64,000 nucleotides of DNA from CAXMST01 sp963790085 (GTDB taxonomy: Bacteria > Actinomycetota > Thermoleophilia > Solirubrobacterales > 70-9), in assembly GCA_963790085.1 (NCBI GenBank), contig CAWBNH010000013.1, positions 434,001 through 498,000 of the forward strand, written 5' to 3'. How positions within the stretch are numbered: position 1 is the first letter of the stretch; each line of letters begins with the position of its first letter. Made by a program: the position numbers and the translations under genes. Shown in pieces: positions 21,751-30,201 of the stretch. Under the pieces are notes generated by a model. That model was given only the letters and a program-made list of their open reading frames with translations, was not told where the DNA came from and searched no databases.

Positions 21751-23115
21751 TCAGCCTTCCCGCTCGAGCAGCGCGACGCACTCGATGTGGGGGGTCTGGG
21801 GGAACATGTCGACCGGGCGGACGCGGGTCAGCCGGTAGCCGCCGTCGTCGGCGAGCTGGCGGGCGTTGGGAGCCAGGGTCGTCGGATTGCAGGAGACGTA
21901 GACGATCCGCTTCGCGCCGCACTCGATCACGCGGCGGACGATCTTCTGTGAGAGCCCGGCCCGCGGGGGGTCGATGACGACGACGTCGGGCCCGCCGGCC
22001 TCCTCGAGCAGCGGCCGGATCCCGAGCCGCGCGTCCGCGGTCCGGAAGCGGGCGTTCTCGATCCCGTTCGCCTCGGCGTTCGCCTCGGCATCGGCGACGG
22101 CGGCGGCGACCGACTCGATTCCCCAGACCTCGCGTGCATCAGCCGCCATCGAGAGGCCGACCGTGCCGACTCCGCAGTAGAGGTCGAAGAGGCGCTCGGA
22201 GCTCTCGAGCGCCGCGAACTCCCGGGCGACGGCGTAGAGCAGCTCGGCCGTCTCCGTGTTGGTCTGCAGAAAGGCGGTCGGCGCGACCTCGAGTTCGAGG
22301 CCGGCGAGCCGCTCCCGCAGCACCGGCTCCCCGAGGACCCCGGTTGGCCCGTCGGTTCCGCCGCCGTCGCCTTCGACGATCGTGTGTAGGTCGGTCGGTG
22401 GCTGGGGAATCGCGGCGGGCGAGGTGATCAGTCGCGTCTGGATCTGGCCCGTGCGCCGGCCCTCGCGGACGACCAGGTTCCGCAGCACGCCGACCCTGGC
22501 GGTCCGGTCATAGGGGGGCACGACCTCCCTGCGCGCCCACGCGCGGACCTGATTGCGGGCCGCGTTGTTCGCGTCCGAGGCCAGCCGGCAGTCCTCGACG
22601 TCGACGACCCGGTCCCAGCGCCCGCGGGCGTGGAACCCGAGCGCCACGCCCGCGGGGGCGTCGCGATCGGGGCCGAACGAGTACTCGAGCTTGTTCCGGT
22701 AGCGCCACTGCTCGACCGCCGGCACGATCGGCTCCGGCTCGACCGCGTCGAAGCCGCCGATCCGGCTCAACGCCTCGGCGACCTGCTCGGCCTTGTGCTC
22801 GAGCTGCAGCTCGTAGGGCAGGCCCTGCCAGGCGGCCCCGGGACACGGCTCGGACCCGTGGGTGCAGGTGTCTGGGATCCGCTCCGGCGCCGCCTCGAGC
22901 AGCTCGACCGCACTCGCCTCGGCGTGCGAGCGCTTCGATTTCCCGACCCGGGCGCGGAGCAGATCGCCGGGCAGGCCGCCGGCGACGAACACGACGAATC
23001 CCCCCGGCGTGCGGGCGACACCGCGCCCGCCCTGCGCCAGGGAGTCGATCCGCAGCTCGAGCTCGGCCCCGCGTCGCGGGCGCTCGCCGGCGACCGTCTC
23101 TGCACCTGCTTCCAT
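21751..23115 (-). CDS. RlmD/RumA-type class I RNA (uracil-5) methyltransferase
   Basis: 454 residues from ATG 23115, chosen over an ATG 27 bp upstream because the protein then starts just before the TRAM domain (ELELRIDSLAQGGRGVARTP, about 16-75). The central region and C-terminal Rossmann domain show LFDLYCGVGTVGLSM (SAM site, about 325), VVIDPPRAG (about 395) and the catalytic Cys in VSCNPTTLAPNARQL. The enzyme makes m5U in 23S rRNA or tRNA. The iron-sulfur Cys set is incomplete (CTHGSEPC only), so the target may differ from E. coli RlmD. Confidence 0.9.
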   Translation of the reverse strand: MEAGAETVAGERPRRGAELELRIDSLAQGGRGVARTPGGFVVFVAGGLPGDLLRARVGKSKRSHAEASAVELLEAAPERIPDTCTHGSEPCPGAAWQGLPYELQLEHKAEQVAEALSRIGGFDAVEPEPIVPAVEQWRYRNKLEYSFGPDRDAPAGVALGFHARGRWDRVVDVEDCRLASDANNAARNQVRAWARREVVPPYDRTARVGVLRNLVVREGRRTGQIQTRLITSPAAIPQPPTDLHTIVEGDGGGTDGPTGVLGEPVLRERLAGLELEVAPTAFLQTNTETAELLYAVAREFAALESSERLFDLYCGVGTVGLSMAADAREVWGIESVAAAVADAEANAEANGIENARFRTADARLGIRPLLEEAGGPDVVVIDPPRAGLSQKIVRRVIECGAKRIVYVSCNPTTLAPNARQLADDGGYRLTRVRPVDMFPQTPHIECVALLEREG

Positions 23116-23205
23116 GCCGCCTATCGTTAGCAGCGGCAGCATGCGGGGCGGCCCCGCCGCGGTCGCGGGGGGCTGGTTCCCGTCTCCGGCGTCAGGCCTC
23201 CGCTC

Positions 23206-23883
23206 CTAGGCTCCGATGCGATCGTCGAGCGCCGCGAGCACCGTCTTGCGCGCCTTGTGGTTCCCCTCGTAGGTGCGGACCTTGCGGGCGTCGGCCTTGG
23301 TCAGGTCGGGGACCCGGGCGCGGATCTGGGCCGCCGTCAGCTCGTCGTAGGCGGTGATCGGGAAGCCCGGCATCCCGGCCCGTGACCGCAGCTTGTCCGC
23401 CTGCGCGAGCGGCTCATCGGCGGCGTCGACCGCTGCCTTGGTAGCCCGGCTGACCCGCCTGCTTGCCTGCTTGCGCGCCTTCGTGGTCCGGGTCTGGACC
23501 TCCTTGCGGGTCCGCTTCGCGCGGCGCTCCAGTTCCTTGCGTGCCTTGTCGAGCTCCTTGAGCAGCTCCTCGCTCTGCTTGCGGCCGCGGGAGACGAGCT
23601 TGTTGACCATCTCGTTTGCGTCCTTGCGCGTCAGCCGACCGCGCTTGACCGCGTCGTCGGTGACCTCCTGGATCCGGTCGCGGGAGGTCGAGTAACTCCG
23701 CTCGAGCGCATCGCGGAACTCGTCCATGCTCTTGTTTGCCGCCTCGCGGAGCTCCTCGATGCTCGCCTCGGCTCGCTTCTCCGCTTGATCGATCGTGCTC
23801 GTCGCGGACTTCTTGGTCGGAGCCCTCTTGGCTGAAGTCGTCTTCTTGCTCTTCGTCGCCTTCTTTGATTTCGCTGCTGCCAT
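23206..23883 (-). CDS. Basic coiled-coil protein with H1-like N-terminus
   Basis: 225 residues. The first 30 are a Lys/Ala/Ser/Thr-rich tail (KSKKATKSKKTTSAKRAPTK) like bacterial histone-H1-like proteins. Residues about 32-160 are a long charged coiled coil with a phasin-like feel. The C-terminal 50 (FPITAYDELTAAQIRARVPD and on to YEGNHKARKTVLAAL) match a small helical module I have seen at the end of several actinobacterial proteins, without an assigned function. A GGAGG site precedes the ATG. DNA compaction or granule-surface binding are the two plausible roles, both inferred from composition. Confidence 0.7.
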   Translation of the reverse strand: MAAAKSKKATKSKKTTSAKRAPTKKSATSTIDQAEKRAEASIEELREAANKSMDEFRDALERSYSTSRDRIQEVTDDAVKRGRLTRKDANEMVNKLVSRGRKQSEELLKELDKARKELERRAKRTRKEVQTRTTKARKQASRRVSRATKAAVDAADEPLAQADKLRSRAGMPGFPITAYDELTAAQIRARVPDLTKADARKVRTYEGNHKARKTVLAALDDRIGA

Positions 23884-24029
23884 CGCTGGTCCTCCGGTCT
23901 CGGTTGGCTGGGGCCTTCGGGAACGCTACTCGTGATCGCCGGCCGGGGCCTCGCGGCAAACTACCCGTGGCTGATCGGATCATCACCCACCGCGAGGGGC
24001 CGCGTCCGATCATCGTGGTGAGCCGGCCC

Positions 24030-24884
24030 CTAGTCCGGCTCGGCAAGCTCGAACGCGGCCTCGACCGGCGCATGATCGGAGAGCCGGATCGGCAGCGCGC
24101 TCGCCGGTTCCGCCGCGGTCGGATCCGGGACCTCGCGACCCGCGGACGGCCACGGGGTCGGCTCGCCGAGAGCGGCGAGGCCGCGCCCGAGAATGTGATC
24201 GAGCGACCCGGCGCCGGTCGGGCCGCTGAAGCCGTAGTCGCGGCTCAGCGCCGCGAACAGCTCGGCGCTGCTCGAGGACCGGATGTTGAAGTCACCACCC
24301 AACAGCAGCGGGCTTCCGGCGGCCCAGTCGACGGCGGTGCGGGCGGCGAGCTCGAGCTCGGTCTCGGCCGCCCGCCGGGCGCCACTTGCGTGCAGGTTGG
24401 CGACGCAGAGGCCGGGGCGCAACCGGCTGAGCGCCATCCGTCTCGTCTCAGGCCTTCGGGTCAGGGTCACCTGACGGCGCTCGGCGAGCGTCCTCCCGAG
24501 GTTCCGCTGCGCGCGGACCAGGGTCAGGTTGCAGCCGCCCTCCCAGGACGCGATCAGGTCAGGGTTGATCCTCGCGGCGAGCGACTGCAGGGTCGACAGC
24601 GGCCCGCCGAGGTTCCGCGCCGTCGGCACCAGGTGCGGCTCGCTGCCGGTGGCGGTGGCCAGGCCCTCCGCCCACCGTGGCGGGCATTCCTGCAGCAACG
24701 CGATGTCCCACTCGGCGTCGGCGAGCACGCCGGCGAACGAGTCGAAGAGGTCGCGGTTGACCTGGGCGTGGGTCGCACCTCGCTCGGTCCTCCGTAGCAG
24801 CCGCGAGCGCCAGGTATGGAGCTCCCGGGCCGGGGCCGAGTCGCGACCGTGGAAGAGATTCCAGCTGATGACCCGAATCTCCAT
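24030..24884 (-). CDS. Endonuclease/exonuclease/phosphatase-family protein, cytosolic
   Basis: 284 residues. EEP blocks in order are VISWNLFHG (about 5), IALLQEC (about 62), VANLHASG (about 165), LLLGGDFNIRSSS (about 192), LDHILG (about 225) and LSDHAPV near the end. Together they supply the Mg-binding Asn, Glu, Asp and the catalytic His pair. No signal peptide is seen. GATAAT (24896-24891 on the minus strand) lies 6 nt before the ATG, a clear leaderless start. It is divergent from argF. Confidence 0.85.
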   Translation of the reverse strand: MEIRVISWNLFHGRDSAPARELHTWRSRLLRRTERGATHAQVNRDLFDSFAGVLADAEWDIALLQECPPRWAEGLATATGSEPHLVPTARNLGGPLSTLQSLAARINPDLIASWEGGCNLTLVRAQRNLGRTLAERRQVTLTRRPETRRMALSRLRPGLCVANLHASGARRAAETELELAARTAVDWAAGSPLLLGGDFNIRSSSSAELFAALSRDYGFSGPTGAGSLDHILGRGLAALGEPTPWPSAGREVPDPTAAEPASALPIRLSDHAPVEAAFELAEPD

Positions 24885-24942
24885 GTCCCGATTATCAGAG
24901 CGTCCACGGCGGCAAGCGCCGCGTTAGCATGGCCCGCCTCCG

Positions 24943-25821
24943 ATGGCACGCGACTTTCTCACCGGTGAAGAGCTCTCGGCCACGGAGTTGGCGGCGCTGC
25001 TGGATCGGGCGGATCGGCTCAAGTCCGGCCGCCCCTCGGAAGGGGCCACCGCCCTCGTGGGGCACTCGGTCGCGCTCCTGTTCGAGCGGCCTTCGACCCG
25101 GACCAGGGTCTCGCTCGAGGTCGGCGTCGCGGAGCTCGGCGGGGTGCCGATCGTCCTCCGCGGGGACGAGCTGCAGCTCTCCCGCGGCGAGTCGATCGCC
25201 GATACGGGCCGGGTCCTATCCCGCTACGTCTCCGCGATCGCGATCCGCTCGGGGTCCGACGACGCGGTCGCGGCGCTCGCGGCCGCCTCCGACGCGCCGG
25301 TGATCAACGCGCTCACGCCCCTGCATCACCCGTGCCAGGCACTGGCCGACCTGCTCACGCTGAGAGAGCGATTCGGGGCGCTCGAGGGACTCCGCGTCGC
25401 CTACGTTGGCGACGGCAACAACGTCGCGCGCTCGCTGGCTCTGCTCGGCGCCACAGCCGGCGTCAGCGTCGTCGTCTCCTCGCCAGAGGGCTATGAGCTC
25501 GAAGGTGCCCCCGGGGCCGAGCTGGTCGCGGACCCGCGCGAGGCGGTGGCCGGGGCCGATGCGCTCTACACCGACGTCTGGGTGAGCATGGGGGATGAGG
25601 CCGAGGCCGAGCGTCGCCGCGCGGCGTTGCGGCCCTTCCGGATCGATTCCGAGTTGCTCGCGGCCGCCGCCGACGGCGCGATCGTCCTGCACTGCCTGCC
25701 GGCTCACCCGGGGGATGAGATCGCCGCCGAGGTCCTCTACGGCCCCTCCTCCGCGGTCTGGGACCAGGCTGAGAACCGCCTGCACGCGCAAAAGGCGCTG
25801 CTCGAGCTGCTCGTCGGCTAG
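24943..25821 (+). CDS. argF: Ornithine carbamoyltransferase
   Basis: 292 residues. Carbamoyl-phosphate site FERPSTRTRVSLEVG (about 44-58), HHPCQALADLLTL (about 128-140) and the ornithine-site HCLPAHPGDEI (about 250-260) are all present. It makes citrulline in arginine biosynthesis. The chain is short for the family (about 305-335) owing to tight loops. Other arginine genes are not adjacent here. TAGCAT lies 12 nt before the ATG. Confidence 0.94.
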   Translation: MARDFLTGEELSATELAALLDRADRLKSGRPSEGATALVGHSVALLFERPSTRTRVSLEVGVAELGGVPIVLRGDELQLSRGESIADTGRVLSRYVSAIAIRSGSDDAVAALAAASDAPVINALTPLHHPCQALADLLTLRERFGALEGLRVAYVGDGNNVARSLALLGATAGVSVVVSSPEGYELEGAPGAELVADPREAVAGADALYTDVWVSMGDEAEAERRRAALRPFRIDSELLAAAADGAIVLHCLPAHPGDEIAAEVLYGPSSAVWDQAENRLHAQKALLELLVG

Positions 25822-25857
25822 CCGGCGGTTCGGCCCGCCATAGAATCGATCCGGCCT

Positions 25858-25929
25858 GGCCCCGTGGTGTAACGGTTAGCACTCGAGGTTTTCAACCTCG
25901 CAGCACGGGTTCGACTCCCGTCGGGGCTA
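25858..25929 (+). tRNA. tRNA-Glu (TTC)
   Basis: A 72-nt cloverleaf. Acceptor GGCCCCG pairs with CGGGGCT. The anticodon stem CGAGG/CCTCG encloses loop TTTTCAA with anticodon TTC. The T-arm is CGGGTTCGACTCCCG, the discriminator is A, and CCA is not encoded. TAGAAT (25841-25846) is a likely -10 box. Confidence 0.97.
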
Positions 25930-26031
25930 CTTCGCTGCCCGCTGAGTCGCCGAATCGAGGGCGATCGAGCCGGGTCTGATGGAATGGACAGCCCCGCGCG
26001 CCGCGGCTCAGAGCGTCCGCCGGATCCCCCC

Positions 26032-26790
26032 ATGTATCCAGAGATCAACATCGGCCCGATCACCCTGCAGACCTTCGGCATCTGCTTCGGGCTCGGCTTC
26101 GTCGTCGCCGGCGCGGTGATCGCGCGGCGGCTGAAGGAGTGGGGAAGGCCGCCCGACTGGGCCTACGAGATGGCGTTCGCGGCGCTGGTCGGGGGCCTCG
26201 TCGGCGCCAGGCTCTACTACGTCCTCGACAACCTCGACGAGACCGGCGATGACCTCTTCGGCAGCCTCTTCTCCGGCGGCGGGCTGACCTGGTTCGGCGG
26301 TGCGATCGGGGGGGCGATCGCGGTCCTCGCCTGGGCGCGCTGGCGCGACATGCTCAACCTGCGCCTGCTCGATCTCTGCGCGGTGCCGCTGGCGATCGGC
26401 TACGCGATCGGGAGGGTCGGCTGCCAGCTCTCCGGCGACGGCGACTACGGCGAGCCCTGGGACGGGCCGTGGGCGATGGCCTACCCGGAGGGCACCGTCG
26501 CCACCGACGTGCCGGTCCACCCGACGCCGATCTACGAGACGCTCGCGATGGGCACCGCCGCGATCGTGCTCTGGGGACTGCGCGACCGCTTCCGCCCGGG
26601 GGTCCTGTTCGGGCTCTATCTGCTGCTCGCCGGACTCGAGCGCTTCGCCGTCGAGTTCATCAGGCGCAACCCGGATGTCGCGATCGGCCTCACCCAGGCG
26701 CAGCTGTTGAGCGTTGTGATGATCGTTGCCGGCGGCGTCTGGTTCTTCAGCCGTTGGCGTCAGCCACCCGACCCGGCCGCTCCGGCCTGA
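26032..26790 (+). CDS. lgt: Prolipoprotein diacylglyceryl transferase
   Basis: 252 residues, polytopic membrane protein. MYPEINIGPITLQTFGICFG is the usual Lgt N-terminus, so ATG 26032 is taken over an ATG 48 bp upstream. The Lgt signature appears as GYAIGRVGCQLSGDGDYG (about 125-142), a variant of GRIGNFINGE with Cys-Gln for Asn-Phe. HPTPIYE near 165 and LAGLERFAVEFIRRNP near 205 are typical. It transfers diacylglycerol to the lipobox Cys of lipoproteins; two likely clients are encoded at 38946-39389 and 44269-44763. Confidence 0.93.
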   Translation: MYPEINIGPITLQTFGICFGLGFVVAGAVIARRLKEWGRPPDWAYEMAFAALVGGLVGARLYYVLDNLDETGDDLFGSLFSGGGLTWFGGAIGGAIAVLAWARWRDMLNLRLLDLCAVPLAIGYAIGRVGCQLSGDGDYGEPWDGPWAMAYPEGTVATDVPVHPTPIYETLAMGTAAIVLWGLRDRFRPGVLFGLYLLLAGLERFAVEFIRRNPDVAIGLTQAQLLSVVMIVAGGVWFFSRWRQPPDPAAPA

Positions 26791-26806
26791 GCCCGGCCCC
26801 GCTCGC

Positions 26807-27559
26807 TCAGGCCGATCGCAGCAGCCCGCCGTCGAGCGGGATCACCGTGCCGGTCAGATAGCCCGCCCGCTCCGAGCAGATGAAGGCGACGAGATCACCG
26901 TACTCGCGCGGGGTCCCGAGACGCCCGGCCGGGATCTCACGTGCGGCCTGTTCCTCGGCTCCCTCGAGCGATCCGTAGAGCTCGGCCAGCCGGTCGGTGG
27001 CGATCCGGCCGGTCCCGATCGTGTTGACGGTGACGCCGTCGGCGGCGATCTCGGTGGCGAGCGTCTTGAACAGCCCCACGGTTGCCATCCGGTGGGCGTT
27101 GCTGAGCGCGAGACCGGCGATCGGTTCGCGAACCGAGGAGGAGGCCACGTTGACCACCCGGCCCCAGCCCCGCTCGCGCATGCCGCCGACGGTCGCCTCG
27201 ATCAGGGTCTTCGGCGCGAGCACGAGCTCGCGGTAGGCGGCCTCCCACTGCTCGCGCGGGTTGTCGAGCGCTCCACCGGCGGGCGGGCCACCGGTGTTGA
27301 CGACAAGGATCTCGACCGGGCCGAGCTCCTCCTCGACCGCGCCGGGCAGCGCCGCCAGGCCCTCGAGGTCGCTGCTGTCGGCCTCGAAGCAGGCGGTCTC
27401 GCTATCGAGCTCGGCGGCGACCGGCTCGAGCCTCGCCAGCGAACGCGAGGCCAGCGCGATTCGCGCCCCCTCCGCCGAGAGCGACTCGGCGATGCCGCGG
27501 CCGATGCCGCGGCTGGCCCCCATCACCAGCGCCGTCCGCCCCTCGATACCGAGATCCAT
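26807..27559 (-). CDS. SDR-family oxidoreductase with altered active site
   Basis: 250 residues. NAD(P) site ALVMGASRGIGRGIAESL, then VNTGGPP in place of NNAG, and the C-terminal SERAGYLTGTVIPLDGGLLRS are classical SDR. The catalytic YxxxK is missing: the aligned stretch is LALSNAHRMATVGLFKTLA, with Ser for Tyr and Arg for Lys, while ASSS keeps a Ser on the preceding strand. Sequences with this change are often annotated as FabG-like reductases, but activity is in doubt. A GGAGGA site lies before the ATG. It is convergent with lgt. Confidence 0.85.
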   Translation of the reverse strand: MDLGIEGRTALVMGASRGIGRGIAESLSAEGARIALASRSLARLEPVAAELDSETACFEADSSDLEGLAALPGAVEEELGPVEILVVNTGGPPAGGALDNPREQWEAAYRELVLAPKTLIEATVGGMRERGWGRVVNVASSSVREPIAGLALSNAHRMATVGLFKTLATEIAADGVTVNTIGTGRIATDRLAELYGSLEGAEEQAAREIPAGRLGTPREYGDLVAFICSERAGYLTGTVIPLDGGLLRSA

Positions 27560-27759
27560 CGCAGCTCCTCCGCTCGCTCAGTCCACCTTCGGGGCGAGAC
27601 TACTCCGAGCGCCACCACGTATCCGCCCTCGAACAGGCCCTGGTACGCGAACAGCACCCCTCCGATCAGACCGACCAGGAAAGCGAGGCCGAAGAGCCAG
27701 ACGGCGAACCGGCCGAGCGACCGAACGACTCCGAGCGCGGCTTCTGTCGGCGAGGCCAA
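27523..27759 (-). CDS. Possible small membrane protein
   Basis: The only coding-like signal in the 397-bp gap 27560-27956. From TTG 27759, preceded by GGGGGGAGG, 78 residues follow: one strong membrane segment (FAVWLFGLAFLVGLIGGVLF), then YQGLFEGGYVVALGVVSPRR and a basic end. It overlaps the SDR start by 37 bp. The frame is open further upstream but with non-protein-like composition. Weak case. Confidence 0.3.
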   Translation of the reverse strand: MASPTEAALGVVRSLGRFAVWLFGLAFLVGLIGGVLFAYQGLFEGGYVVALGVVSPRRWTERAEELRWISVSRGGRRW

Positions 27760-27880
27760 CGCCTCCCCCCTGAGCCCCACCCCCAGCGATCCGGGGGACC
27801 TGCCAAAGACCACCCGAGACGAGGCGAGACGAGGGCGCGCGTGGCGGCTGGTGGGAAGACGGCGCCCAGGTAGTCCGCCT

Positions 27881-27898
27881 TGCGGCTTTCCACCGACG
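27881..27898 (+). repeat. 18-mer shared with 44220-44237, copy 1
   Basis: TGCGGCTTTCCACCGACG, found identically upstream of the lipoprotein gene at 44269. Here it starts 38 bp before a TAGCGT -10 candidate (27919-27924) and 76 bp before the GTG of the beta-propeller gene. Confidence 0.8.
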
Positions 27899-27956
27899 AC
27901 ACGCCCAGCTGCCGCATCTAGCGTCGGGGCCAATCAACTAGCCAGGAGGTCAACTC

Positions 27957-28985
27957 GTGGGGAAGCTGAAAGGCCGCAGGCCCTCGCCCGCGCTGCTCGT
28001 CGCCGTCGTCGCGCTGGTCGCGGCGCTGGCCGGTACCACTGCGCTGAGCACCACGATGTGCGCTGAACAGGCCGAGGCTGCGTTCCCGGGCAAGAACAGG
28101 GAGATCGCGTTCGACGGCGCTCGAGGCCCCGAAGACCTCTTGGGCATCTGGTCGACGGACCCCTCCTCCCCCGCGATGGACACACTGAGCCTCAACGTCA
28201 CCTCGTTCTTTGACCCGACGAGCTCGCCCTATGACCCCGCCTGGTCACCTAACGGCAGGAAGATCGCCTACGTCGACGAGCACCCGGCCCTGGACGGAGG
28301 CGCGATCTTCACGATGAACGCAAGGGGCGACGCGGTAAGGAGACGCACCGGCGCCGGCGCCGCCTACCCGGCTTGGTCCCCGGACGGCAAGTGGATCGTC
28401 TTCACCCGGTTCTTCGAAATCAAGTCGGGACTGACCTCGGAGATCTACAAGACGAAGGCGAAGGGCGGGCCAAAGTCGACGAAGATCAGGCTGACCAAGA
28501 ACAAGGTCTTCGACTACATGCCCGCCTGGTCTACGCGGGGCCGGATCGCCTTCGTCCGTGAGCCTGACCTGACGCTGGGCAACACCGAGATCCTCTCGAT
28601 GAAGGCGAACGGCAAGAAGCGTCGCCAGCTGACCCAGACAGACGGGCTGAGTGGGCCGGAGGAGTACGAGTACAACCCGAACTGGTCTCCGAACGGAAAG
28701 AAGATCGCCTTCGACTCGACCACCACCACCGGCGCGGGTATCGGGCTCTCGACGATGAAGGCGAATGGCTTCAAGCGACGCCGCTTGACCGTCAGCTTCG
28801 GGGAGGCGCCCGCCTGGTCGCCGAACGGGAAGAAGATCAGCTTCGCGCAGGGTCCGATCTACACGGCCAAGATCCCCAGGCGAGGACAAATTTCAGTTGC
28901 CGCGATCGTCCAGGAGACGGACCCCGGCGGGTATTCCGACCAGAACCCCGACTGGCGGCCCAAGCCAAAGCGTCGGCGGAAATAG
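27957..28985 (+). CDS. Exported TolB-like beta-propeller (PD40) protein
   Basis: 342 residues from GTG 27957, with AGGAGGT at ideal distance. N-terminal signal segment RRPSPALLVAVVALVAALAG is followed by at least five PD40/TolB-type blades: AWSPNGRKIAYV, AWSPDGKWIVFT, AWSTRGRIAFV, NWSPNGKKIAFD, AWSPNGKKISFA. The C-terminus is basic (PKPKRRRK). A secreted or surface propeller that probably binds protein or glycan; no enzyme motif seen. The signal segment is shared with the proteins at 29219 and 43211. Confidence 0.85.
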   Translation: MGKLKGRRPSPALLVAVVALVAALAGTTALSTTMCAEQAEAAFPGKNREIAFDGARGPEDLLGIWSTDPSSPAMDTLSLNVTSFFDPTSSPYDPAWSPNGRKIAYVDEHPALDGGAIFTMNARGDAVRRRTGAGAAYPAWSPDGKWIVFTRFFEIKSGLTSEIYKTKAKGGPKSTKIRLTKNKVFDYMPAWSTRGRIAFVREPDLTLGNTEILSMKANGKKRRQLTQTDGLSGPEEYEYNPNWSPNGKKIAFDSTTTTGAGIGLSTMKANGFKRRRLTVSFGEAPAWSPNGKKISFAQGPIYTAKIPRRGQISVAAIVQETDPGGYSDQNPDWRPKPKRRRK

Positions 28986-28994
28986 TCCCCCCGG

Positions 28995-29070
28995 CGCCCC
29001 GCCCATGAACAAGCCATGGCACTGGCGGCCCCGACAGCCCCTCGGCACCGCCCCAGCACAGCACCCGTCA
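28995..29070. repeat. Imperfect intergenic repeat, copy A
   Basis: It contains the 18-mer CGCCCATGAACAAGCCAT (29000-29017), then blocks like GCGGCCCCG, CAGCCCC and GGCACCGCCCCAGCAC. The same blocks occur at 29997-30090 in permuted order. The two copies flank the gene at 29219-29797. Confidence 0.55.
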
Positions 29071-29109
29071 GCCGCCGTCGCCGGAGGGGACCGATCTGCG
29101 AGCGAGGAC

Positions 29110-29138
29110 TTGCGGATACCGCTTAGGCCGAATACGGT
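29110..29138 (+). promoter_or_regulatory. Promoter of the 29219 gene
   Basis: TTGCGG (29110-29115) and TACGGT (29133-29138) with a 17-bp spacer. This implies a leader of about 75 nt ending in GGAGGAGACC before the ATG at 29219. Confidence 0.6.
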
Positions 29139-29218
29139 GCCTGAAAAGGTGGGCGCGAGGCTTCCAGGAGGGGACAGGCCACTGACAGCGCCCGCAACTC
29201 GACCGAACGGAGGAGACC

Positions 29219-29797
29219 ATGTCGAAGCTCAGGCAGCGCCCCTCACCGGCGCTGGTGATCTCGATGATCGCGCTGTTCGTGGCGCTCGGAAGCGGCGCCT
29301 ACGCGGCGTCGAAGATCGACACCAGCGACATCCAGAAGGAAGCGGTGACCGGACCCAAGATCGCCAAGAAGGCGATCAAGGCGGGCAAGGTCAAGGACGG
29401 CGGGCTCAAGGGCAAGAACCTCGAGGACGGGACGATCACCGAGGACAACCTCGGCGATGAGGTGGTGACCAATGAGAAGATCAAGCCCGCGACCATCGGC
29501 AGCGAGCGGCTCGCCCACCCGAGCTACTGGGCCTTCGCCGAGGGCTTCCCTGCCAACCTGATCAGGGGGCATAAGGCCGTGCAGGCTCTGCGGATCAACC
29601 CCGGCAACTACCGGGTCGAGTTCGAGGACGACATCAGCGCCTGCTCGTACCAGGCCACCCCCGCTGACGTCAATCAGAACCTGACCGCCGCGGCGGAGCT
29701 CGACGTCACCAACGCGACACGGGTATTCGTCTCGCTCCGTGACGGGGCGGCGGGAACCCGTACCGACGGCGACTACCAGGTGGCCGTGCACTGCTAG
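29219..29797 (+). CDS. Secreted protein with KxxKx(G/D)G-type repeats
   Basis: 192 residues. Signal segment RPSPALVISMIALFVALGSG is followed by about 60 residues of short repeats (GPKIAKKAIKAGKVKDGGLK and on through TITEDNLGDEVVTNEKI). These repeats look like a small solenoid often found after this signal in Thermoleophilia surface proteins (my recollection). A beta-rich C-terminal domain with two Cys follows (from about 95). A GGAGGAGA ribosome site is present. Function unknown; probably exported or wall-attached. Paralogue at 43211. Confidence 0.8.
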   Translation: MSKLRQRPSPALVISMIALFVALGSGAYAASKIDTSDIQKEAVTGPKIAKKAIKAGKVKDGGLKGKNLEDGTITEDNLGDEVVTNEKIKPATIGSERLAHPSYWAFAEGFPANLIRGHKAVQALRINPGNYRVEFEDDISACSYQATPADVNQNLTAAAELDVTNATRVFVSLRDGAAGTRTDGDYQVAVHC

Positions 29798-29840
29798 GGG
29801 CTTGGTCGACGACCCGCTGGCGCGAGCGCAGCGAGCAACG

Positions 29841-29878
29841 ACGAATGGAGGGCGCCCTCGGGGCGTCCTCCGTCGTTT
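29841..29878 (+). terminator. Terminator after the 29219 gene
   Basis: GGAGGGCGCCC, loop TCG, then GGGCGTCCTCC: an 11-bp stem with one G-T pair, extended by an outer ACG/CGT, then TTTCG. Nearly the same hairpin follows the paralogue at 44025-44053. The rest of the 307-bp gap 29798-30104 holds repeat copy B and no gene. Confidence 0.7.
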
Positions 29879-29996
29879 CGGGCTCGCGATTCCGTTCGGA
29901 CATCAACTACAGAGCGTCGGTGATCTGCGCATCGCCCTGAGCCGAGTACCGCCGTTCCCCGCATCACTTGGCGGGTACGGGTACGCCGTGCGGTGC

Positions 29997-30090
29997 ATGG
30001 GCACTAATGGGCGCCAGCGGCCCCGGAAGCCCCAGGCCATGGCCCTGTCCGGCACCCCCCAGCACCCCGCCGCGCCCATGAACAAGCCAT
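29997..30090. repeat. Imperfect intergenic repeat, copy B
   Basis: Blocks ATGGGCACT, GCGGCCCCG, AAGCCCC and CCGGCACC, then the exact 18-mer CGCCCATGAACAAGCCAT (30073-30090) shared with copy A. It ends 14 bp before tRNA-Val. Confidence 0.55.
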
Positions 30091-30104
30091 AATCGAGACA
30101 CCCA

Positions 30105-30177
30105 GGGCGGTTAGCTCAGTTGGGAGAGCACCTGCCTTACAAGCAGGGGGTCACTGGTTCGAGCCCAGTACCGCCCA
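30105..30177 (+). tRNA. tRNA-Val (TAC)
   Basis: A 73-nt cloverleaf. Acceptor GGGCGGT pairs with ACCGCCC. Anticodon stem CCTGC/GCAGG encloses CTTACAA with anticodon TAC. T-arm CTGGTTCGAGCCCAG, discriminator A, no CCA encoded. Its 3' half is duplicated at 33615-33663. Confidence 0.97.
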
Positions 30178-30179
30178 TC
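30131..30179 (+). repeat. Attachment-like repeat inside tRNA-Val (copy 1)
   Basis: Starts CCTGCCTTACAAGCAGGGGG and runs to GTACCGCCCATC. It is the 3' half of the intact tRNA gene plus 2 bp. Identical to 33615-33663. Confidence 0.85.
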
Positions 30180-30201
30180 CGACCCGAAGCCGTGGTGCGG
30201 A

